From: Pseudomonas tolaasii NCPPB 2192
GTDB taxonomy: Bacteria > Pseudomonadota > Gammaproteobacteria > Pseudomonadales > Pseudomonadaceae
Reading direction: 5' to 3'
NCBI RefSeq assembly: GCF_002813445.1
Contig: NZ_PHHD01000001.1
Location: forward strand, 5,766,001 to 5,830,000
Length of the DNA stretch: 64,000 nucleotides
Position 1 is the stretch's first letter. Every line of letters starts with the position of its first letter. Under the pieces are notes generated by a model. The model searched no databases. It saw nothing but the letters and a program-made list of their open reading frames with translations, and had not been told where the DNA came from. Both the position numbers and the translations under genes were made by a program. Positions 41,890 to 49,454 of this stretch are shown one piece after another.

Positions 41890-41911
41890 AATGCACTAGT
41901 GCGGCTAGTGC
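41890..41911. promoter_or_regulatory. Second operator copy AATGCACTAG-N5-CTAGTGC
   Basis: Seven-bp arms GCACTAG (41893-41899) and CTAGTGC (41905-41911) with the same AAT flank and 5-nt spacer as the dyad at 40277-40301. It stands 74 bp before the DUF1652 start, right after the PAS-LuxR stop. Confidence 0.6.
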
Positions 41912-41946
41912 GAATTCGCCTTATTGCAACGCGGGGCAAGCCATAC

Positions 41947-41977
41947 CCTTCAAGGCATCACACTGATGCCCTGAAGG
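41947..41977 (+). promoter_or_regulatory. Hairpin that buries the DUF1652 Shine-Dalgarno
   Basis: CCTTCA-A-GGCATCA (41947-41960) pairs with TGATGCC-C-TGAAGG (41964-41977): 13 bp, one A-C mismatch and a 3-nt loop. The AAGGA ribosome site at 41974-41978 is inside the 3' arm, 7 nt before the ATG. Translation should need this stem opened. If transcription starts inside the stem the effect would be lost. Confidence 0.6.
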
Positions 41978-41984
41978 AACCCGC

Positions 41985-42257
41985 ATGTTTACCGTGTCCC
42001 AATTGCGAAACTGCATTGAAGAAGGCCTTTCTCCACTGACCTGCGAATTCACCCTGTGCCGGGATGCGTCCCTGACCCTCAAGGTATTCGACGCCGAAAC
42101 CGGCCGCGTTGACCTGGTCGTCACCGGGATCAGCACTAACCGCCTCCAAACCCCGCAGGACGTGGAAAAGATGGTCGAAGAACTGCGCTATGAGCTGCAA
42201 AGCAACAATGTGGGCAAGCTCACTCTGGATGATTTGCCTTCAACGACGCCCCAATGA
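41985..42257 (+). CDS. DUF1652 domain small protein
   Basis: A 90-residue protein matching DUF1652, a family found mainly in pseudomonads and without known function. Typical features are FTVSQLRNCIEEGLSPLTCE, the LTLKVFDAETGRVDLVV strand pair and MVEELRYEL near the end. It is cytoplasmic by sequence. The AAGGAA ribosome site lies within a stable hairpin and an operator-like dyad is just upstream, so expression seems controlled at two levels. Its tail overlaps the convergent MFS gene by 38 bp. Confidence 0.88.
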   Translation: MFTVSQLRNCIEEGLSPLTCEFTLCRDASLTLKVFDAETGRVDLVVTGISTNRLQTPQDVEKMVEELRYELQSNNVGKLTLDDLPSTTPQ

Positions 42258-43446
42258 AATAGAACACCCCGCCCACCGCGATAAACGCCCCCAGCATGTA
42301 GAACATGCTGTAGGCCGGCAGGCTGGCGAGCACCAGCCCGCACAGCACCGGCCCCAGCGCCGCGCCCAGGTTGGACAGGTTCTGCGCCCCGTAATACATG
42401 CCGCGAAGGTGGTCCGGGGCAATCCGGTCGATGAACATGTATTCGGCCGGAAACACAATAATCTCCCCCACCGTAAACACCGTCATCGCCAGCACCCACC
42501 ACCCCACGCTGGTGGACAATGCAAAGCCCACCAATCCCAGCATGAACATGCCCAGGCCTGCGATCAGCCAGCGGCTCAAGTGACGGTGCGAGATGCGCCG
42601 GCCAATCACGTACTGCAAGGCAATCACCAGCACGGCGTTGGTGGTCAGCACGGCGCTGACCACGGTGTAGGTGTAGTCCGCCGTGGTGGTGGTCACCAGG
42701 TATTGCGACAGCCAGGCGGTGAATTGCCCGTACACCACGGCACTGAGCAACCCGCCGATGGTGAAGCACACCAGCCGGTGGTCGCGCAGCAACACCCGGC
42801 CGACGGCGAGGAAAGAGACGGGCTTTTGCGTCACGTCGACGGTCGCCAGGGTACGGTCGCCCCAGCGCCAATACAGCAGGAAGAACACCCCGCCCAGCAA
42901 CGCCGAGAAGATAAACGGCAGGCTGATGTCCCCCTTGGCCACCACGGCCCCGAAGGCCGGCCCGACTGCGTAGCCGATGTTGGTGAGGGTGTACTTGATG
43001 GAAAACACTTCGCTGCGCGCCTCGAAAGGCAACAGGCTGGCGAAACCGGCTTTGACTGCAATATCGATGACCGCGTAGGCCAGGTTGATCAGGATCAGGC
43101 AGCCGTAAAACAGCCAGATATCATGCGCCAGTACCGTACCGACAAACCCGAGCACAAACAGCGCGCTCAGGGCCAGCAACAGCCGATAGCTGTTGACGCG
43201 GTCGACCAGAAAGCCGCCATACACACTGAGCAGCGAGCCGACGATCAACGAACTGCCGATCACCAGCCCGACCTGGGTGATGTCGAGAGTGAAGTGGCGG
43301 GAGAGGTAAATCACCAGGTACGGGAACGTGATCGCCTTGGCCAACGTCAGCAGCAACGTAGCGCCCAGCAACAGGTTCACGGTTCGCGGGTAGTTTCTGA
43401 TGGTGGCAAGCATCCTGCTCTCGACGGTTGACGGTAACGCGGCCAT
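42220..43446 (-). CDS. MFS transporter, MdtH-like efflux type
   Basis: A 408-residue transporter with twelve predicted helices. The cytoplasmic loop between helices 2 and 3 has YGGFLVDRVNSYRLLLA, the MFS A-motif region, and PEYMFIDRIAPDHLRGMYYG-like segments near helix 10 resemble MdtH. It probably exports a drug or metabolite. Two starts are possible, ATG 43446 and ATG 43413; neither has a strong ribosome site. The C-terminal codons overlap the DUF1652 gene on the other strand. Confidence 0.88.
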   Translation of the reverse strand: MAALPSTVESRMLATIRNYPRTVNLLLGATLLLTLAKAITFPYLVIYLSRHFTLDITQVGLVIGSSLIVGSLLSVYGGFLVDRVNSYRLLLALSALFVLGFVGTVLAHDIWLFYGCLILINLAYAVIDIAVKAGFASLLPFEARSEVFSIKYTLTNIGYAVGPAFGAVVAKGDISLPFIFSALLGGVFFLLYWRWGDRTLATVDVTQKPVSFLAVGRVLLRDHRLVCFTIGGLLSAVVYGQFTAWLSQYLVTTTTADYTYTVVSAVLTTNAVLVIALQYVIGRRISHRHLSRWLIAGLGMFMLGLVGFALSTSVGWWVLAMTVFTVGEIIVFPAEYMFIDRIAPDHLRGMYYGAQNLSNLGAALGPVLCGLVLASLPAYSMFYMLGAFIAVGGVFYFIGASLKANHPE

Positions 43447-43488
43447 TACAGCCGCTTACCTTAACCCAGAGACAGGGAAAAACGCGTG

Positions 43489-43797
43489 TCACTTTTTGAC
43501 CGGGGTGATCTCGAGGATAGTGCCGTTGGTGGTCTTGACCAGCACAAACCGGTCGCCGACCCGTGCCCATTGGCTGTCGGCCTCAGGTTGCTTCAGGCCG
43601 CGCTTTTTCCAGTCGCTGACAGCCGACTCCTTGCGCATCAGGATATCCGGGGCGCGGTCGCCTTCCTTGAGGTCACGCGTGTTGATGTTTGAAGGCTTCA
43701 CCGTTTCCTGGGGCGTATCGCCGGCTTGCACGACAAAACTGGCGGTGGACAGGCTGGCGGCAACCAGCAGGCAGGCAGCGAGATTTCTGGATTTCAT
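43489..43797 (-). CDS. RcnB-family periplasmic protein
   Basis: A 102-residue protein with signal peptide (MKSRNLAACLLVAASLSTAS to about residue 25). The C-terminus, WARVGDRFVLVKTTNGTIL followed by EIT, is the RcnB/CigR-like domain. RcnB in E. coli modulates nickel and cobalt homeostasis, while CigR inhibits virulence functions; the role here is not known. AAGGAGC precedes the ATG at 43797, and a longer frame upstream is not supported. It is divergent from the WG-repeat gene. Confidence 0.88.
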   Translation of the reverse strand: MKSRNLAACLLVAASLSTASFVVQAGDTPQETVKPSNINTRDLKEGDRAPDILMRKESAVSDWKKRGLKQPEADSQWARVGDRFVLVKTTNGTILEITPVKK

Positions 43798-43901
43798 GGG
43801 TGCTCCTTCAATGATTGACGCGTACCCAGGTTCCGACCACAGGCGCGCGGAATCATTCAGCCTGCTAACCTTGCGCCAGCCAATTCTCGAGTCCGACAAC
43901 A

Positions 43902-46058
43902 ATGAAAACAGCCCTGACCCGAACCAAGCTCCTCGCCAGCGCCCTGGTGGTCGCTGCCGTGATCGGTGGCGCTGCGTATTACCTGGTCGACCGCCATGTG
44001 GTCACAGGCCTGGTGGGCGGCACCGAGTACAGTGAAGACCAGTTGAATGAAGGCGATGTGGCAGACATCCACACACTGACCCTGCCGGAAGCGAAAAAAC
44101 GCCTGAATTACCTCGTGCTGGATGTACGCGACAGCATCAACCAGATCGCAATGATGGAAAGCCTGCGCCTGGAAATCTCCCCGGCGTCGAAAACCGACAA
44201 AGCGGGCGTCGAGAAAAAAGAGCTGCGCTATGACGAACCTTTCGTGCCCGTTGCGGCTGCCGAGCTGAAAGCTGCGCTGGAAAATCTCAAGCAACAGCCA
44301 CCGGCATTCGCGCAACTGTTCTTCGACAACCGGTCGGGGCTGAAACTGGAGGTGGAGCCGATTCGTGACGTGCTCAAGCGTGGCGCCCTGCCCGACCAGC
44401 GCCACGAGGAACGCTACGCCGTGCAGACCCTGCATTGGCGCGACGGCACGCAGCAGCCCTTCGCCGAAGCGGGTGTGGAAGAAGCCGACGCCGAAGACAC
44501 CACCAAGGCCGAACTCAAGACCAACAAGCCGCTTGAGCGCATCAATGTCGCTCTCACCTATCCCGCCTACCCGGCCTTCAAAAAGATCGTGCTCGACTCC
44601 GCTCACCCCAAAGCCAGCGGCGAAGACGGCGACAGCTACAAATTGACCGCCCTGGCGGAGGGCCGCGCCTCGCTGCTGCTGGCCACGCCCAAGGACAAGA
44701 CCTTCGTGATCCAGGGCCTGACCGCCGACGGCAAAACCCTCTACAGCGACGGCAGCAGTTCCAATTCCTCACCGACCGCCGAACAAAAGGCCAACCTGCG
44801 CACCTACTACGATGAACTGCTGCGCATGCAGGCGAGCTTCTCCAGCTACGCCACCAGCGCCGCCGTGCAGGAGCACCTCGAACAATTCGTCAAAGGCCTG
44901 CCCGACACGGCCGGCGCCCTGACGAATGTGCACGCCACCTACCGCTTCGAAGACACCCCGGCGAGCATCGTCATCTACCTGCTCGACGCCGCGCAGCCCC
45001 AAACCGTGATGCTGGAGATGCGCAACAGCGTGCCGGCCCAGGCTCGCTATATCGCCTATGACAATGCCTCGGACAAGAGCGGCTTTATCGACAACAAGGG
45101 CCAGTGGGTGATCAAGCCGCGGTTTGAGCGCATCGAGTACACCGAAATGCCGAACGTGTATCACATGCAGGTCGGCAGCACCGCCCAAAAAGACGGCTGG
45201 AGCGAGCTGCACTTCAAGTACTTTGCCTTCGCGCCCGGCACCCACGTGCTCAAGGAGCTGCCGTTCGACATTATCGAAAAGCCGATAAACGATGACCTGG
45301 TGATCGTCGAACGGGAAACCAACGGACCTTACGGCGTGTATGACGTGAAAAAACAGCAGGTCGTGGTCCCCATGAAATATGTCAACGTGGAGGTAGTGGG
45401 CGACCTGTTTATCGCCCGTCCCGGCTTGAAAACCTACGGAAGCGATTCGGACTACGGCGTGTGGAACCTGGCCGGCAAGGAACTGCTGGCACCGCGTTAC
45501 TCCAGTATTGAAGTGATCGATGACCACCTCTACACCACCTCAAGGGACGGCCAGCAAAAAGACGTCTACACCCTCACCCTGCAAAAACTCAACCCGCCGG
45601 GCACCACCGCCGTCGGCGCGTTTATCCAGGGCCAGCCGCAGCTGGTGCAAGCCGTCAAAAGCCGCGCATTCAGCTTTATCAACCCTCAAGGCAAGACCCT
45701 GGCCATCAACCTGCCGTTCGACGAGGTCGAGCCCTTCTCCAATGGCATGGCCGTGGTGAAAAAAGGCAACCGCTACGGCGCCGTCGACACCGAAGGCAAG
45801 CTGCGCGTCCCGCTCAAATACACCACCCTCAACGCCTTCCAGAAAAACCTCGCCTCGGCGGAAATGGAGGGTTTCAAGGGCCTGGTGTTGATTGATCGCA
45901 ACAGCGCCGTGGTGAAAAAACTCGGCGCGTACACCACCTACAGCATCCCGGCCAACAGCAATGACGCCAGGTACAGCATCTGGGATCAGACGGAGGAGAA
46001 TCGCGTGAATGTGTTCGATGCCGACGGGATGCAGGTCGATAGCTACGAGCGCGAATAA
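43902..46058 (+). CDS. WG-repeat protein, membrane-anchored
   Basis: A 718-residue protein with an N-terminal signal anchor (LLASALVVAAVIGGAAYYLV). Residues 60-330 form an uncharacterised alpha/beta region rich in Lys and Glu. The C-terminal half holds degenerate WG beta repeats: SGFIDNKGQWVIKPRFERIE, YGVYDVKKQQVVVPMKYVN, YGVWNLAGKELLAPRYSSIE and YGAVDTEGKLRVPLKYTT. Such repeats fold into a propeller-like or solenoid structure and mediate binding. The protein most likely faces the periplasm. The ribosome site is weak. Confidence 0.9.
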   Translation: MKTALTRTKLLASALVVAAVIGGAAYYLVDRHVVTGLVGGTEYSEDQLNEGDVADIHTLTLPEAKKRLNYLVLDVRDSINQIAMMESLRLEISPASKTDKAGVEKKELRYDEPFVPVAAAELKAALENLKQQPPAFAQLFFDNRSGLKLEVEPIRDVLKRGALPDQRHEERYAVQTLHWRDGTQQPFAEAGVEEADAEDTTKAELKTNKPLERINVALTYPAYPAFKKIVLDSAHPKASGEDGDSYKLTALAEGRASLLLATPKDKTFVIQGLTADGKTLYSDGSSSNSSPTAEQKANLRTYYDELLRMQASFSSYATSAAVQEHLEQFVKGLPDTAGALTNVHATYRFEDTPASIVIYLLDAAQPQTVMLEMRNSVPAQARYIAYDNASDKSGFIDNKGQWVIKPRFERIEYTEMPNVYHMQVGSTAQKDGWSELHFKYFAFAPGTHVLKELPFDIIEKPINDDLVIVERETNGPYGVYDVKKQQVVVPMKYVNVEVVGDLFIARPGLKTYGSDSDYGVWNLAGKELLAPRYSSIEVIDDHLYTTSRDGQQKDVYTLTLQKLNPPGTTAVGAFIQGQPQLVQAVKSRAFSFINPQGKTLAINLPFDEVEPFSNGMAVVKKGNRYGAVDTEGKLRVPLKYTTLNAFQKNLASAEMEGFKGLVLIDRNSAVVKKLGAYTTYSIPANSNDARYSIWDQTEENRVNVFDADGMQVDSYERE

Positions 46059-46064
46059 TCCCCC

Positions 46065-46196
46065 TGTGGCGAGGGAGCTTGCTCCCGCTGGGGTGCGCAG
46101 CAGCCCTGAATGCTGCGACCTGGGACCACCTGGACGCACGCAGTGAAGCGGTTGGGGCCGCTTCGCGACCCAGCGGGAGCAAGCTCCCTCGCCACA
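46065..46196. repeat. REPIN of the GTGGCGAGGGAGCTTGC class
   Basis: Perfect 28-bp arms (46065-46092 and 46169-46196) flank about 76 bp. It begins 7 bp after the WG-repeat stop, so it may help end that transcript. Confidence 0.9.
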
Positions 46197-46218
46197 AAGA
46201 ACTCGACACCATTGCTGG

Positions 46219-46272
46219 CATGAAATAAATCCTGTAATTTTTCATGAAATTATTCGACATAAATTTCATGAA
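46219..46272 (+). promoter_or_regulatory. Three CATGAA boxes at exact 24-bp spacing over the XRE-cupin start
   Basis: CATGAA occurs at 46219, 46243 and 46267. The second is inside the palindrome TTTCATGAAA, the third inside TTCATGAA and includes the ATG at 46268. The regular spacing suggests cooperative binding, probably autoregulation by the XRE-cupin protein. Confidence 0.55.
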
Positions 46273-46825
46273 CATTCAGGAAGAACTCGACGTACTGGCC
46301 GTGCTGATCCACGACCTGCGCAAGCACAAGAAGCTCACCCTCGCCCAGCTCGCGCAGAAGATCGAGCGTTCGGTGGGCTTTCTGTCCCAGGTTGAACGTG
46401 GCCTGTCACGCCCCACCGTGGCTGACCTCACGGCCATCAGCCACGCCCTTGATGTGCCGACGACCTACTTCTACAGCCTGCCCAAACCCAAGGCGGTGGA
46501 TTGGGTCACGCGCCCCAACGAACGGCGCACGGTGTATTACGCCAATGGCATCACTGACATCCTCGTCTCGCCCAGCATGAACGGCGCGTTTTCAATGCTC
46601 GACAGCCTGCTGGCGCCCGGCGCCAACAGCGGCGAGCAGACCATGAGCGACCGCGCCGAGCAGGCCGGTTTTGTGCTCGAAGGTGAATTGACGCTGTGGG
46701 TGGAAGGCCAAGCCGATTCGGTGACGCTCAAAGCCGGCGACAGCTTCCACCTGGCCAGTTTCGCCCACTGCCGCTACGCCAACCTGACCGAACTGCCCGC
46801 CCGCGTACTGTGGGTTTACAACTAG
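46268..46825 (+). CDS. XRE-cupin regulator (PuuR-like)
   Basis: A 185-residue regulator with an N-terminal HTH (LTLAQLAQKIERSVGFLSQV followed by ERGLSRPTV) and a C-terminal cupin (GFVLEGELTLWVEGQADSV, AGDSFHLASFAHCRYAN). It is followed after 11 bp by a gamma-glutamylpolyamine-synthetase-like gene, the usual pairing of PuuR-type regulators. The start could be ATG 46268 or ATG 46244. Neither has a Shine-Dalgarno and both coincide with CATGAA boxes, so the mRNA may be leaderless. Confidence 0.88.
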   Translation: MNIQEELDVLAVLIHDLRKHKKLTLAQLAQKIERSVGFLSQVERGLSRPTVADLTAISHALDVPTTYFYSLPKPKAVDWVTRPNERRTVYYANGITDILVSPSMNGAFSMLDSLLAPGANSGEQTMSDRAEQAGFVLEGELTLWVEGQADSVTLKAGDSFHLASFAHCRYANLTELPARVLWVYN

Positions 46826-46836
46826 GAGCAACACCC

Positions 46837-48183
46837 GTGAAAAGCCATTCCTCCACGTTGCTGGCCGAAGTACGGACCTTTCGCCAGAACCACCCCGACG
46901 TGCGTTACGTTGACCTGATCTCCCTGGACATCCCTGGGCATTTCTACGGCAAGCGCTACCCGGTGGAGATGCTGGAAAAGGTCGCTGCCGGCAGCCCCTT
47001 GAAGCTGCCGCAAAACGCTGTGCTGCTGGGGGTTCAGGGCGGGCTGTTCAAGATTGGCGACTATTGCTTCAACGACGGCGACCCGGATGCCAACCGCCGC
47101 CTGGTGCCGGGCACGCTCAAGCCGGTGAGCTGGGAATCGCAGCCTTTGGGGCAGATGCTGATCACCTCCGATGGCACCGAAGCACCCATCGAATTCGAAC
47201 CCCGCGAAGTGCTGGCCAAGGTGCTGGAACGCCTGCACCACAAGGGCATTCACCCGGTGGTGGCGTTCGAACTGGAGTTCTACCTGTTCGACAAAAAACT
47301 CGAAGGCGGCCTGCCGCAGTTCGCCCGCGACCCGTTGAGCGAAGATGCCGACGACCAGCCCAACCTGCATATCGAACGCCTGTCGCGCTTTGGCGACGTG
47401 CTGGATGACATGGCGCAAACCGCCAGGGACCAGGGCATCGACATCACCGTGATCACCGCCGAAATCGGCCCCGGCCAGTTCGAGATCAACTTCGGCCACC
47501 TCGACGATGGCCTGCGCGCCGCCGACTGGGCCGCCCTGTTCTGCCGCAGCACGCGTGGCGTGGCCCTCAAGCACGGTTACCGCGCCAGCTTCATGGCCAA
47601 ACCCTACTTGCAATACCCCGGCAGCGGCATGCATGTGCACGTCAGCCTGTATGACGGCGCCGGCAATAACCTGCTCGCTGCGCACGAGCAACAACCGCTG
47701 CGCCACGCCGTGGCCGGTTGCCTGGAATTGCTGCCCCACTGCATGCCGATCTTCTCGCCCAACCACAACGCCTTCCGCCGTCTGGGTGGCACAGTCAACG
47801 CCGCCACCCGCGCCAGCTGGGGCTTTGAAGACCGTGACGCCTGCGTGCGCATTCCCGAATCCGACCCGCGCAACCTGCGCATCGAGCACCGCCTGGCCAG
47901 TGCCGACGCCAACCCCTATCTGGTGCTGGCGGCGATTCTTGTCGGCCTTGAACATGGCCTTGAAGCCAGGCGCGAGCCCATCGCCCCATTGAACGAGGAC
48001 CGCAGCAGCGGCACCGATTTCCCACTGGAAATGCTCGACGCCGTACGCGCCATGCAACATCAGCCGGTATTGCGCGAGAAGCTGGGCGGCGAATTTGTCG
48101 ACGTGTATTGCGAAAACAAGCGCCAGGATCATCTGGCCTTTCAGCAAGAGATCAACGCGCGGGAATACCGCTGGTTTCTCTAA
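46837..48183 (+). CDS. Glutamine-synthetase family protein (gamma-glutamylpolyamine synthetase, PuuA-like)
   Basis: A 448-residue ATP-dependent ligase. GS motifs include HPVVAFELEFYLFDK, EIGPGQFEINFGH, YPGSGMHVHVSLYD, FSPNHNAFRRLGGTVNAATR and IEHRLASADANPYLV. The family joins glutamate to amines such as putrescine, the entry step of a polyamine breakdown route. The GTG start at 46837 has AGGAG (46824-46828). It is the partner of the XRE-cupin regulator just upstream. The amine substrate is not certain; no puuBCD partners are adjacent. Confidence 0.9.
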   Translation: MKSHSSTLLAEVRTFRQNHPDVRYVDLISLDIPGHFYGKRYPVEMLEKVAAGSPLKLPQNAVLLGVQGGLFKIGDYCFNDGDPDANRRLVPGTLKPVSWESQPLGQMLITSDGTEAPIEFEPREVLAKVLERLHHKGIHPVVAFELEFYLFDKKLEGGLPQFARDPLSEDADDQPNLHIERLSRFGDVLDDMAQTARDQGIDITVITAEIGPGQFEINFGHLDDGLRAADWAALFCRSTRGVALKHGYRASFMAKPYLQYPGSGMHVHVSLYDGAGNNLLAAHEQQPLRHAVAGCLELLPHCMPIFSPNHNAFRRLGGTVNAATRASWGFEDRDACVRIPESDPRNLRIEHRLASADANPYLVLAAILVGLEHGLEARREPIAPLNEDRSSGTDFPLEMLDAVRAMQHQPVLREKLGGEFVDVYCENKRQDHLAFQQEINAREYRWFL

Positions 48184-48206
48184 CCCCACTCTCCATGGAC
48201 TCACCG

Positions 48207-49307
48207 ATGACCGACCAAAGCGCCCCGGCCCTCAAGGAAATCTTCAACGTCGAACGTCTGCAGCACATCGCTACCGAGATGACGGCGGTGTACCCGGCCT
48301 TCGACGCCAAAGCATTTCTCAAACATGCAAAGGCGGGGCTGGCCGAGCTGTCGGTGATGCAGCGCATGGCGCGGGTCAGCGAGAGCCTGCACGCGGTGAT
48401 CCCGCTGGATTATCCGCAGACGCTCAAGCTGCTTTACGCCCTGGCGCCGCGCCTGAACAGCGGGTTTGTCAGCCTGTTCCTGCCGCACTACGTGGCGAGT
48501 TATGGGCGCCAAGACTTCAAGCGCTCCATGGCCGCGCTCAAGTACTTCACCACGTTCGGTTCGGCTGAATTCGCCATCCGCCCCTTCCTGGTGAATGACT
48601 TCAAACGCACCCTGGCGGTGATGCAGGAATGGTCGCGGGATGACAATGAACACGTGCGCCGACTGGCCAGTGAAGGTTCGCGCCCTCGCCTTCCCTGGTC
48701 ATTTCGGCTGGCCGAGGTGCAGGCCAACCCCGAACTGTGCGCGTCGATCCTCGACAACCTCAAGGCCGACCCCAGCCTGTACGTGCGTAAATCCGTGGCC
48801 AACCACCTCAACGACATCACCAAGGACCACCCGGACTGGGTGCTGGGTCTGATCGAAGGTTGGTCTCTGGACAACCCGCACACCGCCTGGATCGCCCGCC
48901 ACGCACTGCGCAGCCTGATCAAGAGAGGCAATACCCGCGCGCTGACGATCATGGGCGCCGGGGCCAGGGCCGAAGTGAAGGTTCACGACCTTGAGGTCAC
49001 GCCGGCGGTGATCCGGCTGGGCGAGCGCATCACCCTGGCCTTCACCCTCGAGTCCACCGCCGTCACTGCGCAAAAACTGGTGGTGGACTACGCCATCGAC
49101 TACGTAAAAAGTGCCGGGCACAGCGCCGCCAAAGTGTTCAAGCTCAAGGCGTTCAGCCTCGGCGCGGGCGAGCATCAGCGTATTCGGCGCGAACAACATA
49201 TCCGTGAATTGACCACGCGCAAGCACTACCCCGGCAAGCACGCAGTGCATGTTTTGATTAACGGCGAAAAGCTCGCCAGCGCCGAGTTCGAACTGCTCAC
49301 ACCCTGA
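48207..49307 (+). CDS. DNA alkylation repair protein, AlkC/AlkD-type HEAT repeats
   Basis: A 366-residue protein made of HEAT-like alpha repeats (for example LAELSVMQRMARVSESLHAV, SLYVRKSVANHLNDITKDHP), the fold of AlkC/AlkD glycosylases that remove alkylated bases without flipping them. LASEGSRPRLPWS is a recognised AlkC/D segment. The last ~110 residues form an extra beta domain (LGERITLAFTLESTAVTAQK). ATG 48207 is preferred for GGAC at 6-nt spacing; ATG 48195 is a close alternative. Confidence 0.88.
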   Translation: MTDQSAPALKEIFNVERLQHIATEMTAVYPAFDAKAFLKHAKAGLAELSVMQRMARVSESLHAVIPLDYPQTLKLLYALAPRLNSGFVSLFLPHYVASYGRQDFKRSMAALKYFTTFGSAEFAIRPFLVNDFKRTLAVMQEWSRDDNEHVRRLASEGSRPRLPWSFRLAEVQANPELCASILDNLKADPSLYVRKSVANHLNDITKDHPDWVLGLIEGWSLDNPHTAWIARHALRSLIKRGNTRALTIMGAGARAEVKVHDLEVTPAVIRLGERITLAFTLESTAVTAQKLVVDYAIDYVKSAGHSAAKVFKLKAFSLGAGEHQRIRREQHIRELTTRKHYPGKHAVHVLINGEKLASAEFELLTP

Positions 49308-49454
49308 CCTGAATCAAAGGAAAGGCTCTGGAACGGGCCTTTCAGCCTTAAGGATTGTCGAACAATCCTGGCATTCTCAGTTGAGATCCATTATCATCCG
49401 GCGCCTTCTCACTACCCGACGGGTAGTTGTTTCAATGTGTCACCCGAGGCGCCC

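Noticed and set aside
49320..49352. AAAGGC/GCCTTT stem after the alkylation-repair gene as a terminator
   Set aside because: The stem is six bp with a 10-nt loop and no T tract follows.
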